Of a DNA stretch of 64,000 nt, positions 1 through 12,497 are shown one piece after another. Positions within the stretch are counted from its first letter, which is position 1; the number at the start of each line of letters is the position of its first letter. The stretch covers positions 5,848,701 through 5,912,700 of the forward strand of contig NC_040016.1 in the NCBI RefSeq assembly GCF_000972845.2, in the 5' to 3' direction. Made by a program: the position numbers and the translations under genes. This DNA comes from Larimichthys crocea. Lineage: Eukaryota; Chordata; Actinopteri; Sciaenidae. A model generated the notes under the pieces. The model was not told the DNA's origin. It ran no database searches and saw nothing but the letters and a program-made list of their open reading frames with translations.

Positions 1-94
1 GCTGGAACTGTGGACCTCTTTGTTCCTCCGAGCAAGTCTTGGAAAACTTTGGCCCCACCTCCCCATGTCCATAGAAGTGTCTCAGGTAACTCAC
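1..94 (+). CDS. possible 3' end of an exon of an unidentified gene
   Basis: The first 94 bases are open in frame 1 (25-30 residues including VDLFVPPSKSW and APPPHVHRS) and end at a good splice donor, CAG followed by gtaact. Composition is richer in G+C than the AT-rich DNA that follows, as expected at an exon-intron edge. All three plus frames are open over much of this short piece, so the frame is not proven, and I do not recognise the protein. It could equally be chance. No further exon is evident downstream before the nucks1 promoter, so if real the gene's other exons lie left of the window or are too short to see. Confidence 0.22.
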
Positions 95-2372
95 ACCTGC
101 TTCACCTCTGGACATGTTTACTTTACTGAGCAAGCCCGGTGCTTTGAAATGCTTTATTCGTTAATTTTATTATTAAATTATTATAACTTTACATTATTAT
201 TCATCAGTATTATAACTCATTCTAATAATGTGTGGTAAGTTGCACATGGATCACACATCACTTATGAGACGTATGTTTTACCTAATGAGCTCCTCATACA
301 TATTATATATCATGTAGACTCTGAATAATGACGTGCAAGTCATAAAATTACTAACTTGACTTAACTAAACTAATTTAAATAATCATGACCTATAAGTCTT
401 TTTCTAATGAGTAATATATTACCAGAAAATTGTATAATAAAATAAATAATTAATAAATAATTTACAATATTGTGTGATTCAAACTACTTATACCATAAAA
501 TATTGGCAACTCATGATGGATGCATCAAAAAACAAAAACATAGACCTGAACTGGTCCACAAACAGTAGTCACGAGTTTTGACAACTTATCCAGCTGTATA
601 CCTCATATTTAAACAATTTGACAGTTTAGAGTGACATGTCACCTAAAGAGAAACAATCTATTTATGGAGGGATGTCATTCATACCATGAGGTGGGAGAGC
701 AAACCAAAATGGCTGTAAATGACTAAGTATGTGGAAAAAAGTCTAAAGTAGTTTAGGTTTTTGAGGAGACATGGTGCAGATTGTCTCAAACCACAATGGG
801 AAAACAATGAATGATGGGGGGGAAATAATTAGCACATTGTCTGTCCAGTTCAGTCATTTTGATTGATTTTTGATTGTAACCAGTTGAACTGAGAGCAATA
901 GCAATTCAGAGCATGGTGGATTAGGGTGTAAGAACTCGGTTCAGGTCCTTGGGTCTATGGGGAAGTCTGCTATACTCCGAAGACCTCTACAGCTGCAAAG
1001 CTGATGGGCTCCACTTTGATGACATTCTCCAACATTAGCTCTTTTCGAGGTCATGTACAGTACATTTGGAGTGCCACATATGGCAGTTGCAGTTTAAAAC
1101 CTCAGACACTGTCAAGAAATGATTTCTAAAATATAACTAATCTAGGGCATGACCAGAACAAGTGTGTCAGACCTCCTGGGCACTGTGAACATCCAATCGA
1201 AGAACATGCTGGCCTCTGGGTAAATTTGGGTCGATAAAGTTTGTTAAAGTGGACTCCCCAAACTCTCCTCCACAGCAGCAGTCCCTGATGTGTGGTCTGT
1301 GCCGTGGGTATACTTCCAATGCTCCTGTAGGAGTTTGTAGAGCGTCACTAACAAAATAAGGAACAATTTGATTTGTAAAAGTTAGGAATTATATTGAGAT
1401 GGAAAAAGTATACAGAGCCTTTGACTTTTTTTTATTGAACAAACATTGACCAAACAAAATATACAGATAACAGATTGACACAAAACAGTGTTATCATACA
1501 TACAGTATATAGAAATACAAAGTTATGTGTGAGAAATTACTTTGTGATGGTGTGCTATGTGAAGCAAGGAGGAAAAGGGTAGATATGTAGATACACACTC
1601 AATGATCAGTGTGTGTGTGTGTGTTTGTGTGCGTGTGTTTGTGTGCGTGTGTGTGAGCTTGAACAAAAGCAACAAAAAAAATTATAATGCTGCAATAAAT
1701 GACATAAGAATACATAAGGTGTATTTAAATTCATGTCTTCTGTCAATTCAAATGTGTGTGTACATTTAAAATGACTCTGCACTTTGGTGTCAAACTACTA
1801 AATCTCAATGACTGGTTGGTCCCCCGTGCTTCCCTCTCATCACCGCTGCTGTGTGTAAAAGCTGAGTATCTCCTCAGTCCATCAACATGTAGTGGAGACT
1901 TTACTGCCCTTCACAATCACACACCTTTTTGAAGCAACTCTCTCGTTTATGCGAGCCACAAAAACATGATGTCTTACTGCTCAGTTTCTTCGGTTCTTCT
2001 TTTTCTCTTTGTAATATTTTCTCCATTTAATATAGTAGTGTCTGTCATGCTTTGCCTTGTTTTAGAACTGTCCATGGTTCTTACATGTTTTGATGAAATA
2101 TTGTCTCGGAAATGACCATGGAATAAGATTATCTTTGATATTTAAATATTAAATAAATTCTGTATTTCATCTATACGTTGTTGCTGTTGTTTCTATTCTA
2201 GTGTGATTTCTTACTTTTCTTCATTTATGTAGTTATTTATTTATTTTCATTTGCTGAAAAAAAGAGAAGAAAACTCTTTGTACACTCTTCATAAGGTGGG
2301 ACACTGCACATTATTAAATAATTTAATCATATAATTCTTATATAATATTATAAATTCTATATTATAATAATT
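95..2372. other. intergenic or intronic AT-rich DNA, no gene seen
   Basis: No coding exon with splice signals is visible on either strand. The stretch includes an imperfect (GT)n run at 1,610-1,655. The rest is AT-rich unique-looking sequence. Confidence 0.6.
1610..1655. repeat. imperfect (GT)n microsatellite
   Basis: GT dinucleotides interrupted by GTTT and GCGT units. Confidence 0.85.
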
Positions 2373-2401
2373 TCTATATATATATATATTATATATATAT
2401 A

Positions 2402-2478
<77 letters not shown>
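2373..2478. repeat. compound (AT)n-(GT)n microsatellite
   Basis: About 30 nt of alternating AT leads straight into about 75 nt of GT repeats with a few ATGT and TTGT interruptions. The LINE fragment begins a few tens of bases after it. Confidence 0.9.
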
Positions 2479-2481
<3 letters not shown>

Positions 2482-2509
2482 GAAGGATACATTGTGGGAA
2501 CAGGCATAC

Positions 2510-2990
2510 CATTAAATCTGTGGATGATTCTGTCAGCGTGCGTTTACTGCAGGAGCTGGAGTGTGGCCCTGTAGTAAATGACTTTGTCAACTGGTGCTAC
2601 TACTTGAAGCTGAATGTCACTAAAACAAAGGACACGGTCGTTGATTTCAGGAGAACAAATCCCTCCGTGGATACCACTGTCAGAGGACAAAATGTGGTCG
2701 TTGTGGAAAGTTACAAGTACCTGGGAACAATCATTGACAAGGACTTGAGTCTCAGTGAAAAAACAGAGGCACTCTGAGAGCAAAAGGAAAAAAAACAGAC
2801 ACCTTATTTTTCCTACGGAGGTTTAAAAGATTTTCATTTCTTAGAAAATAGATGATAACCAGTGTGAATATCACAGCACTCCTCAATTGAAGAGTCTGGA
2901 AAAAGGCAAACATAAATGCTGGTGATACCTGCCGTGCATACAGTGTACAGTGTTTGAGCTACTTCCTTCAATGAAAAGACTCCTCAGGAC
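2510..2990 (+). pseudogene. decayed LINE reverse-transcriptase fragment (L2/CR1-like non-LTR retrotransposon)
   Basis: The plus-strand translation carries the C-terminal reverse-transcriptase signature of fish non-LTR elements: an active-site remnant IKSVDDSVSV, then FVNWCYYLKLNVTKTKD, VVDFRR, and SYKYLGTIID. Past position 2,777 homology continues in a different frame (LFFLRRFKRF), so there is at least one stop and one frameshift. The active-site box of the family is normally ADD; here Ser-Val precedes DD. No endonuclease domain or 5' half is present, which is typical of a 5'-truncated dead copy. L2-like is my best guess from the motif spelling; a related clade is possible. Confidence 0.8.
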
Positions 2991-3816
2991 CAGGTCCAAG
3001 ACCAGGACCAGGACCAGATGCAATCAATTTAAACACCCATTTTTAGAAATCACTTAAATTAAAATCTAGCAACTAATTTGCACCCTTTATAGTTACCAAA
3101 AAGGCAGTGTCTGTCTTATTGTTTTATTATTTTTGACTTGTTCTTATTTGCCAGTTTTACCTGTAGTCATTTGTTTGTCATTTTTTTTACACTGTTTGTG
3201 TGTTTCTCTTTCTATCGCTGATAATTCCATGTTTTACTCACAGGTGAGTCTGCTCTGCTGTGTCTGGTGTGTTATTGCCATGCTGTACGTTTCCCTACAT
3301 GATGCAAGGCTGAACTGAACTGGATTTTTTCTTTTTTCTTTTTTTTTTTTGTGCTGAATAAATGCACCATATTTGAGAAGCTGACCATATCTTGTTTTAA
3401 AAATCTCATTTAGTATTGTAACTGGTAACGTCTGGTAAATCTCTTAAATGAATGTAGAGTAAAAAAAATACAGTAATTACTGCTCAAATGTTATATGAAG
3501 TAACAAAACGGAAATACACAAGTACAAGTAAAAATACAGTTTTTAAAAAAAGTCATTCAAAGCCACGTGACTGTGCCAGTGTCTATATTTTATCATGACA
3601 TCCATTCCTAGAATGGTGTTACCCAGTATATGATTAAGTGTCACATGTCAGTAAGTCACAAGAGTACAGGGTGACTTACTGGATCAAATATGTGAGATCC
3701 TGTAATTTAACAGCGTGTGGTCAGATCATCCAACGCTGTCACCTTGTGGCAGAAAGAAAAAACTGCACTAAATGTGCATGTGGGAACATAAAAAAGTCAT
3801 CATTACAGACCTCCCC

Positions 3817-3819
<3 letters not shown>
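2991..3819. other. AT-rich non-coding DNA, possible LINE 3' flank
   Basis: Follows the LINE remnant. It contains a T-rich run at about 3,327-3,350 and otherwise nothing recognisable. No exon is seen. Confidence 0.45.
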
Positions 3820-3878
<59 letters not shown>

Positions 3879-3898
3879 TTTGTGTGTGTATATATATA
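3820..3898. repeat. (TG)n microsatellite with short TA tail
   Basis: Nearly pure TG repeat over about 70 nt, ending in TATATATA. Confidence 0.95.
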
Positions 3899-4196
3899 AT
3901 GATAATGGCTTCTGGAAAAGTTCCTGGGAAAACCTTTCTCACAGGATCAGACTGGGTGACAGAGGAAGTCCTTACTGTTGATTAAAGAGATTGTGATATT
4001 GATATTCAGCCTTGTATTGGTTCATCATCAGCATGCATTTGTAACTTTTTTTGTCATTCATGTCTGCTGTACGATCAGTCGGGCTGCAGCAGAAGCTCAA
4101 ACCTCAGCACTCCATATAGCAGCATATTTCGGTGTGGGTTTGTATGTGTGTCACAGAGACACCCTGTCCTCTCTTTCACCCCGAAAAACAGAAATA

Positions 4197-4411
4197 CTTC
4201 CTCTTCATCTTGCTCTTCCTCTCTCTCTCTACCCCCCTATCTCTCTCCGCCTCCACCCGGCTTTGATCCGCCCCTGCAGCCACGCTGGAAAGATGACAGA
4301 GCGAGGAAAGAGAGGGTGGAGAGGGAGGGAGAGAGGAGAGAAAGAGATGACAGCCCCTCAACAAGTGTTGGAGCATCAGGAAAGAAGAGAGGGGGGGAGA
4401 AAAAGAGGAGA
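4197..4411. repeat. paired pyrimidine-rich then purine-rich tracts
   Basis: A CT-rich tract (4,197-4,259) is followed after a short mixed spacer by GA-rich tracts (about 4,288-4,350 and 4,379-4,411). The two halves are broadly complementary in composition, so a stem or triplex structure is possible. Long open frames here are a by-product of the biased composition and I do not call a gene. Confidence 0.6.
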
Positions 4412-7211
4412 GTGCTATTCTGATGATGAGCTTCTCACCATGGGAGACATATGCAGCATCAAGAGGCGCCTGAGCTGGGTTAAGCATGCACCCGTTCACC
4501 GCTCTGTTTTCACACACACATTCTGGGTTAACTGTCTCTGTTTACCCTCAATCTGGATCGCCGAAAGTCTCCATTGCCTGCTACCCTGGCTGACACCGCA
4601 GACTGTATAAAAGAAGTGGACGTAGATTCCGGGCGTGAAAAATGAAGCCAATGCAGTGAAGAGTGCCTTAAACCTGCATTATTTTGGTGGCCCACTGGTT
4701 TCAACAAAATGTCAGATTTAATATAGGCTTATGAGAAAATAAGTCAATCTCTCACTTGGGTTATTACCTCAGTAAACAATTTATGATGGTGTTTTTCAGG
4801 GGTGTAGTGTTATGAAAAAGGAAGGAAAGTCTGTAATATTAGGAAATGATTTTGACTAGTGTCATTTTCTTTTGAATACAGGTTTTCAAATAATCTTCTG
4901 ATTTTTTCATCATTTTTTTATTTTGATTTGCCAGGTAGATTTGGATTTACTACCTCTATTGCTGTACTCAAACTTTTCATGTCTAAGCCTATCATGCCTG
5001 TTTAATTAAGTTCTGTTTTCTTGGTTCATTTTGTATTTCCTCTGATTGAGTTAATCTTTAATTGTTTCATTTTTTTTTCATTTGGCTTCTTAGTTTCTTT
5101 CCTTTTTGTGGGTAGAAAAGTAGATTATTTTTCTATGTAGTACTGTAGTACCACTTTACCTCTTTCCCAAAGGAGAGTTGGTGATGTTTTTGAAAATCAT
5201 TTATTTCTTTGGAGAATGCCTACTCTCTTTTATTATAGCTGTCAGATTCAGTATAGCAGGGATGAGTTAAATCATCATCTAGTGATGGGTTTGCATGAAT
5301 GATGATGTTCAATGGTATTCCATATTAGTGATACATAATTATTTTCAAGTCTGAGATATATTATTGAGTTGCTGCTTAGGAGAACTCAATTCATAAATAC
5401 AAGTGGTGAGAAGAAGGAATATTACCTGTTATTTGCGTCTATCACTAAGACCAAAATTAGTCACTTTATCATTCCTGTTGAAAGTGATAAAGCAGTTATA
5501 TCTTCTGATGGATCAATGACTGTGTTCAAGTCACCTCAAATTATTATTGGGCAGCTGGAGAGGAGAGAAAGTTATGAAAGAGTGACCTTTCATCTGTTTT
5601 ACTTACTGGGTTATTATTAACAGAGACTATTAATAAGAGACACCTCACTGAAGAGTCACGTCCTGTATTTCTGTCATGTTGGTTTGAGAACAGCATCAGG
5701 TCCTGAGTCAGTTGACTCTAATGATAGAACGTGAGCTCGGATTATGAGTGATTCTTTCTCTTCATAGACACTGAGGTAAATGTTGAGCTTATTTTTCACA
5801 ACCCACATATCTTGTACATGGATGATGTTTTTCAGCCAAGGAAACCAGGAGAAAATTAACTTTGTTGGAGACCTATCTCAGTCTAAGCAGCAACACACTA
5901 CACAGATCTCTTGTCTCTGTCAGTCGTCTGTCTATTTCACTAAAGATGAGACGATAACAGCTAAACCTTAAATAACTTTCTGAACTGTCTATGGTACGAC
6001 ATAATCTGCTTTAATCTATCCACACAATGTTCATGAATCTTCCAAATGAGGTTTGGGGACCTTGGCCACAGGAGACAGGAAGTGTACACCATTTCATATC
6101 ACTGCTGAAGATTGGAATGTGTTATCTTCTGTGATAGAGCATCTCTGTTAATAACTGATGTGGATAGGTGAGTTTCCTGTATGAGGCAAACATCTACATG
6201 TAGATCAATTTGTCAATTGAACTGACTGCTTTGTTTCTCGTCCTTAAGGAGCTTGCTGATGGGTAATTGGTTTTATCATCTGGCAAGTGTCTCCCCCGTG
6301 TGTGCTGAATCTATACACGTCCATTTAAGTCGTTTTCCCTGGTGCTGCATTAGTTCTTTGTGTTTGTAGTATTTGGATTTGGCTGTAGACATTTATTGGG
6401 TTGTAAGATTGTTTACAGAATGTTACAGTGTTTTTATTTTCCCTGGTGAGTGACTTTATTTGTTTTTGTCTGGATAAAACACGCCTCTATACAATTGACC
6501 GTGTTGCTTGGTTGCGTTGGATAAAAATTCAATGAAAAGTATTTTTGCAGACAAAGATCGTGTTTTGGTCTCGTAGCAAGAGGTCGCCATCTTGAATCTC
6601 GCGTGTAGTCTCATGAGCATTGCACTCAGAGCCTTGGCATGCTCGTCCCCAATATTGTCCCCATAAGTTATGTAGCGTAGGTTGCTAACAGGACAATAAG
6701 TTTGCAGTTTATTCAAGAGATATGTTTTTACCATCGAGTACTGTCACATAACTGCTACAAAACATTCCAACTCCAAGAGAGAAGGCTAAATAAAAGTGGA
6801 CGGTGTAACACAGCTAATAATGGTTGGACTAGCCTTACTTTGCCACCTAGAGCAAATCCACTGATTGTGGAAATTCCACTAAACTAAATAAACGTTCCCT
6901 CAGTATTTAACCATTTTAAATGCTGGTATGATCGAGCTGTATCATATTGTTTATTTTGGTCTTTTATATTTATTAACATTAAATTAAATATAGAATAATA
7001 GCAGCGTGTCATGTGACTGCCAAGTCTGTTGTGCAGCTCACTTGCCAGTGTTCTATGTCCACAGCCTAAGATCTTCCACAACCAAAGTCCCTAAAATTGA
7101 ATCTGCTCCAAAATCAAATTTGTCTGAATTTTAGTCCTGATTTCTGTCATTTGTTTGATTGTTTTGATTCTGAAAATAATGCAGAATCAAAATAATTAAA
7201 ACAATAATGAT
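4412..7211. other. AT-rich non-coding DNA, no gene seen
   Basis: No coding exon is evident. The segment at about 4,614-4,725 (containing GAAGCCAATGCAGTGAAG) resembles a dispersed fish repeat that I recall but cannot name; a related word occurs near 48,523. Open frames at 5,369-5,620 and 6,456-6,734 lack splice signals and any recognisable protein. Confidence 0.5.
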
Positions 7212-7400
7212 CCGGCTGTGGCTCAGGAGGTAGAGCGGGTCGTCCATTAATCAGATGATTGGTGCATCAATCCCCGACTCCTCCAGTCTACATGTCAAAG
7301 TGTCCCTGGGCAAGATACTGAAACCCATATTGCTCCCTGTAAGTTGCTTTGGATAAAAGCGTCAGCTAAATGACTGAAAAATGAATAAATAAAATAAAAT
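7212..7400 (+). mobile_element. tRNA-derived SINE
   Basis: The 5' part resembles a tRNA-like polymerase III promoter. An A-box-like word GTGGCTCAGGAGG lies at 7,218-7,230 and a degenerate B-box-like word GGTGCATCAATCCC at 7,261-7,274. The 3' part carries the tail GGATAAAAGCGTCAGCTAAA followed by an A/T-rich simple tail (AATGAATAAATAAAATAAAAT). This head-and-tail layout is characteristic of fish tRNA-SINEs whose tail is shared with a partner LINE. Plus orientation. I do not assign a named family. Confidence 0.85.
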
Positions 7401-8375
7401 TCCAACTCATATATAAAGAATTTTATTTGGAGATATCCATCATTTCATGATACATTAATAAACTGAACACAGACTGGACAGACTTTTTCACTATTTGATT
7501 TATTTTGATAATGTTAACTTTATGAAACATGAATATTGGTAAAAATGTGTCTATACTTGTATTGTAATGTGTGTACAATGTGGATTAAATCTATAATAGA
7601 CTTTTTTTTTATTTCTCTAAGACAAAACTTTAAAACAGATTTCAGACAGTAAATATGTCAAAGAAAGATTGATGTGATGTATTTGCTCTAATGTGAAAAA
7701 AACATATGTATTTTTTTCATGTCGGTGTACTTGTACAGACTGATAGGCCTTGAGCGTGAATAAAGGATGAGGCAACCCTATTAACAGATAACAAAAGTTA
7801 GAAACAGATGCAGTGCCAGTGTCTGATGGGTCTCTGCCAGCATGGGACGCATTTTCTGGCACACAGTCAACATGAGAAAAGACAAAATCATCATTTTTGG
7901 TGAGGGAAATATCTGATAAGAGCGCTGACATTGCCCCAAGCGAAAATGCTGTCGATGTGACTCGAATATAGCGTTGCTGCATAATTGCAAATCATGTAAA
8001 ACATGTATCCTCAATAACAGTCAGTTATTATCCTGACATAATTCAGAAACAAACACTGAGGTTCCCATAAGAGAACTCAAATCATCCTGCCTCTTTTTAC
8101 ATCTTATTAACATGCATCTCGTACCAGACTGTCTCCATGTAATACATTTAGCTAATTAAGATCACCCCTGTCATACACATTTAAATTGGATTCCTCTTTG
8201 CCTCACAAAATACTAATTGGTTCATGTCACTTTTTCACATACTATTTATGTCTTTCAAAATTGACAATCAGACAAACTGACACAACACCTGCTGCCTGTG
8301 TGACTCCTATCTGTCCATTTTTTTAAAAAAATCTTTTTGCTCCATTTGGTCTTCAGAGAATTGCAGCAGGGAGTC
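7401..8375. other. AT-rich non-coding DNA, no gene seen
   Basis: No exon-like reading frame, known repeat or RNA gene is recognised. Open frames on the minus strand (7,617-8,014) have no recognisable domain. Confidence 0.5.
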
Positions 8376-8615
8376 CATTGTGTAGGATTTAGTAACATCC
8401 AGCAACCAGCTGAATACCCCTCTCCTCACATTGCCTTTCTTAGCATTTCCGAACATGTAAACTACAGTGGCCATGAACTCCGACCGGCTCAATCTGCTCT
8501 GTGCTGTTTGACGTGAGTTCCATCAAAAATAGAACAGCTGCATCTTCTCCGCGGAGCAAAGCAGCCACAGCGCAGCTTGAAACTGTAGCCATCATGCCCG
8601 ATGGAATTTAGGGGT
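8376..8615 (+). repeat. degenerate dispersed repeat, fused copies of two families
   Basis: From 8,376 the sequence (GTGTAGGATTTAGTAACATC, then CAACCAGCTGAATACCCCTC) matches the left part of the TTAAAGGTCCA element seen complete at 15,378-15,713. From about 8,480 it continues with TCTGCTCTGTGCTG and CATCAAAAATAGAA, words also seen at 51,020-51,090. It looks like an old mosaic of non-autonomous DNA elements. Confidence 0.5.
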
Positions 8616-8749
8616 TAGCATTAGTAATTTGTTATCATCTGTGTTCTCCATGACGAATCTAACCTCTGCTCTCTGACCCTTCACCTCCTAACCAGGGGCA
8701 CTCACTTGCACAGGTCATTTGGTATCACCTTGTGGCCACAGATCCACTT

Positions 8750-8753
<4 letters not shown>

Positions 8754-8785
<32 letters not shown>

Positions 8786-8820
8786 GCACGCACGCAGGCA
8801 CGCACGCACACACACACACA
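8754..8820. repeat. (AC)n / (ACGC)n microsatellite
   Basis: (CA)n with an internal CGCACGCACG block. Confidence 0.95.
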
Positions 8821-9600
8821 CTTTTTACTCCACTACATTTTTCTTTTGGCCATACTTGCTTTGTAGATTAAGATTTATATACAAAATATGATCATCGTCA
8901 GTTACACTAACCAAATGGACCAAATTGAAGTTAATACATTTGTAATAAAACATATAATACATATAGAATTTTCTTTTTATATCTTTAAACTCCACTGTGT
9001 CAGATTTAACTAATCCATTAACAGAATATGGCAGAAATGGATGGATGATATTCATAACTTTGTACAGATAATCACCTTAAAAAAAATCATTCTGTTTGTG
9101 TTACCTTCAGATGAGACTTTTATATTTACAGACATCGCTGGTCTCCATGTTGAACCGCCATGTCTCTACAGTAGCCCAGAAGAGACACGCCTGGTGAAAT
9201 CTGAGGTAAATACATCCTGGAAACATTCTGTTGAATTCTTATGATGAATTTGTCCGCTGGTGTGATTTTGGTTCATGTGAAGAGTGTTAAAGGATTTATA
9301 GAGCTACACATCACGACTGGCCTTGAGTTAGAAAAAACTCCTGCACCCCTCCTCCTCGCTCTTCTTTAGTCCCTGCCAACTGGCATAAAAGATGCCAGAT
9401 TAACACACTGGCACACATACATTGAAAATGTTGGTGTGTGTGTGTGTTGGTCTGCTTGTGTATATGTGTGCATAGGTGTGTGTGTGTGGCAGGATAATTG
9501 CCTGGATTTATGGGTGACAGGAACAGTTTACTGTGTCATTTGGATTTTCAGGGACAAGGGTTCACTTACCGGTGAATGTGACAGACAAAGAATCGAGAAA

Positions 9601-9601
<1 letters not shown>

Positions 9602-9676
<75 letters not shown>
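9602..9676. repeat. (CA)n microsatellite
   Basis: About 37 uninterrupted CA units. Confidence 0.97.
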
Positions 9677-9677
<1 letters not shown>

Positions 9678-9828
9678 GCTGACTTGGATTGCGTAGGAGT
9701 TTCACAGATTAGTGTTTGCATGTCGCAGTGATATCTTGTGTATTGAATGTGTGGGATGGAGGAGCGCTTCATGTAAGGAGACAGATGCTGGAGCTCGCAG
9801 TGACACACACACAAACAAACACCGACTG

Positions 9829-9842
<14 letters not shown>

Positions 9843-9886
<44 letters not shown>

Positions 9887-9889
9887 ACA
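9843..9889. repeat. (CA)n microsatellite
   Basis: CA repeat preceded by a short (TC)n stretch. Confidence 0.95.
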
Positions 9890-10404
9890 TATGCATGATG
9901 CCCAAAATCTGACAAATGCTGCAATGAGGCTGATGTGCTCAGCACTACTGACTGTCCCACAGATGAACTCCTGCTACTGAGATTCACACTAAACCAAGGG
10001 GAGTCTGATCAAATACTCCAATTCCCTACTGTTACTCACCTCCCTCCCCCTGCCTAAACACACACACACACACATGCACAGACACAAAAACAGAGTATGG
10101 GATGACGGCTGAATACTAATGTCGGACCTATTTACATTTCAAGCTGTACGACTGTCAGCACATCTCTGTTCGGGGAGAGAGTGGGGAATTGTCAAGAACA
10201 CACAGTTCTCGCTCGGCTCTTAGTTTTCTTCCAACCTTTAAACCTGCAACATAATGTGGGGATACTCTGGCATCAAGGCTAATAATAAAACTTCAGTCAA
10301 ACACGGGGGGGTGGAGGGGGGGCTACCGTTTCATTTTTCATTTTGTTTACAAATCCCATGTTTACACCGGTTTTACTCTGAGAAATCAGCACAGGTTTAG
10401 ATGT

Positions 10405-10406
<2 letters not shown>

Positions 10407-10451
<45 letters not shown>
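10407..10451. repeat. (CT)n microsatellite
   Basis: About 22 uninterrupted CT units. Confidence 0.97.
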
Positions 10452-10454
<3 letters not shown>

Positions 10455-11274
10455 CAATCCATTCATTTAGTCTCTGCATCACTTCAGGCTGACCCAGTAA
10501 AAGAAATCAGACACTTACGATTTCAATGGTGCGGATTTTCAAAAGTCTAGACCTATTCAGATATTCTCATTAGACGTTCTTCGCGCTTCAAGAAAAGCTC
10601 AACCAGTGCTGCGCTGAGAGGTTTTACTGAAGACAGTATGAATGAAATAAAATCAGAAAGCAAATGTTGGTGAATAGATGGTTGCTTAGCAGGAAACAGT
10701 CTGAGCTCACAGGTGCCTATGAAACAAATGCACCATGACCAGACTCATGGCTCATATTATTAGTCAGATTCAATCAGCTGATTGAGTAAATAGATTATGT
10801 ATTCATGTGTCATTTCTTTTTTTGGCAACCAACTTTAACTAGTCAATAAAGTCCCTAATGTAGTAGAGGAAAGGATGAGACCGAATAAGAGGTATCTGTG
10901 ATTTGCAACATGGTAAACGTTCATATACAATATCTAGGATGGACGCCTAACAGCTATGGATTTATTGTGATGTTAAATTGTGTTTATATCATTTAATGAG
11001 TTACTCAACTTACAGATTAGATCATCGGAGCACAAGTATTTTTAATGTTGAATGAGTTCATGCAACACTGTTCTGAGAACCATTGCAAAAACCAATAATC
11101 CAGTTTTGGGAAAAAGTATGGTGGGGCCCCCAACAAGCCTCATTTTTTCAATTCAATTTTATTTTAATTCCATGTGCAGGCAGAAAACCTTGAAATTAGT
11201 TGTAAAATTATTTTATTTTGTTAAGTATATATGAAACATGGAGTTATGAATATATATTTATCTATGTGCATATC

Positions 11275-12497
11275 TACAGTACCAGTCAAAGGTTTGATTA
11301 CACATTCACAATCAAGTTTATTTTTTATTTCCTACATTGTAAATTCCCACTGAAGCAATAAAAAAACTATGAAATAAAACAAATGGAATTATGCGTTAAA
11401 AAGGAAAATATGTTTTCCATTTTTGATTCTTTAAAGTAGACACATTTTGCTTTGATGACAGCTTTTCACACTCTTGGCATTCTCTCAAACAGCTTTATGG
11501 GGGAGTCACCTGAAATGCTTTTTAATTAACAAGTGTGCCTTGGCAAAAGCTAATTAATGGATTTTCTTGCCTTCTTAATGAATTTGAGACATCAGTTGTG
11601 TTGTTCAGGGGTAGTGTTGGCATACAGTAAATAGCCCTATTCAATTGCTGTAGTAATCCATATCAAGGAAGACCAAGAGAATGTGTGAATCAGGCTTTCA
11701 TGGTTGAATTGCTGAAAACTGAGGGAGACCAACAAGAAGAAGAGAACAGCTTGGGCCAGGAAACATAGGGAATGGACATTAGACCAGCAACAGTCTGTAC
11801 GTTGGTCTGATAACCTCAAATTTGAGGCATGAGAGATGGTGAAGGGATGGTATCTACATGTGTGGTTCCCACTGTGAAGTATGGGGGACTTGGTGGTGGT
11901 GCGGGGTGCTTTGTTGGTGACAAAATTCAAATGCACTTAACCTACAACAGGCTACTATAGCATTCTGCAGTGACATGCCATCAGAACTGGTTTGAGATTA
12001 GTGGGACCATCATTTGTTTTTAAACAGGACAAAACACACCTTAAGGGCTATGTAAGAACCAAGAAGGAAAGTGATTGATTGCTGCATCCAATGACTTGGC
12101 CTTACAATCACCCGATCGAAACCCAACTAAGAAGGTTTAAGATGAGTTGGACTGCAGAGTGAAGGAAAAGCAGTCAACAAGTCATCAACGAATATGTGAA
12201 CTCTTTCAGGCCTGCTGGAAAACCATTCCAGGTGATGACCTCGTGAAGCTGGTTGTCAAGAGTGAGCAAAGCTGTCTCCAAGCAAAAGATGGCTACTTGA
12301 AGAATCTAAAGTATGAAACATATTTTCCTTTGTTTACACTTTTTTTTTGCTTACCACATAATTCAATATGTGTTAATTCATAGTTTTGATGTCCTCAATG
12401 TTAATCTACATGGACAGTAATAAAAAAAACAGAAACTTTAAACTATAAAAACTATTGAATGAGAAGGTGTGTCCAAACTTTGACTGGTACTATATAT
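11275..12497 (+). mobile_element. internally deleted Tc1/mariner-like transposon
   Basis: The ends form an inverted repeat: GTACCAGTCAAAGGTTTG at the left and its near complement CAAACTTTGACTGGTAC at the right. The interior aligns by eye with the longer element at 50,518-52,391, sharing CACTCTTGGCATTCTC near the left end, GAATGGACATTAGACCAGC in the transposase, and AGGTGTGTCCAAAC near the right end. The start codon and nearly all of the N-terminal helix-turn-helix region are missing: only a short GGAAGACCAAGAG island survives around 11,663-11,677 before the frame resumes at TGTGTGAATCAGGC. The DDE part contains many stops and shifts. It is non-functional and could only move with a transposase supplied in trans. 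Confidence 0.85.

Larger units (their letters stand above)
8821..11274. other. microsatellite-dense non-coding DNA
   Basis: Five simple-sequence tracts lie within about 1.6 kb: (GT)n 9,432-9,488, (CA)n 9,602-9,676, (CA)n 9,843-9,889, (CA)n about 10,058-10,075 and (CT)n 10,407-10,451. Open frames here are repeat translations and not genes. Confidence 0.7.

Noticed and set aside
2289..2590. Minus-strand ORFs rich in Thr-His repeats
   Set aside because: They are translations of the (GT)n microsatellite and the antisense of the LINE fragment.
3978..4610. 210-codon plus-strand ORF, one of the longest in the window
   Set aside because: It spans CT- and GA-rich low-complexity DNA, has no recognisable domain or splice context, and a competing minus ORF of similar length overlaps it.
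9566..9912. Several overlapping ORFs on both strands
   Set aside because: All derive from (CA)n/(GT)n repeats.
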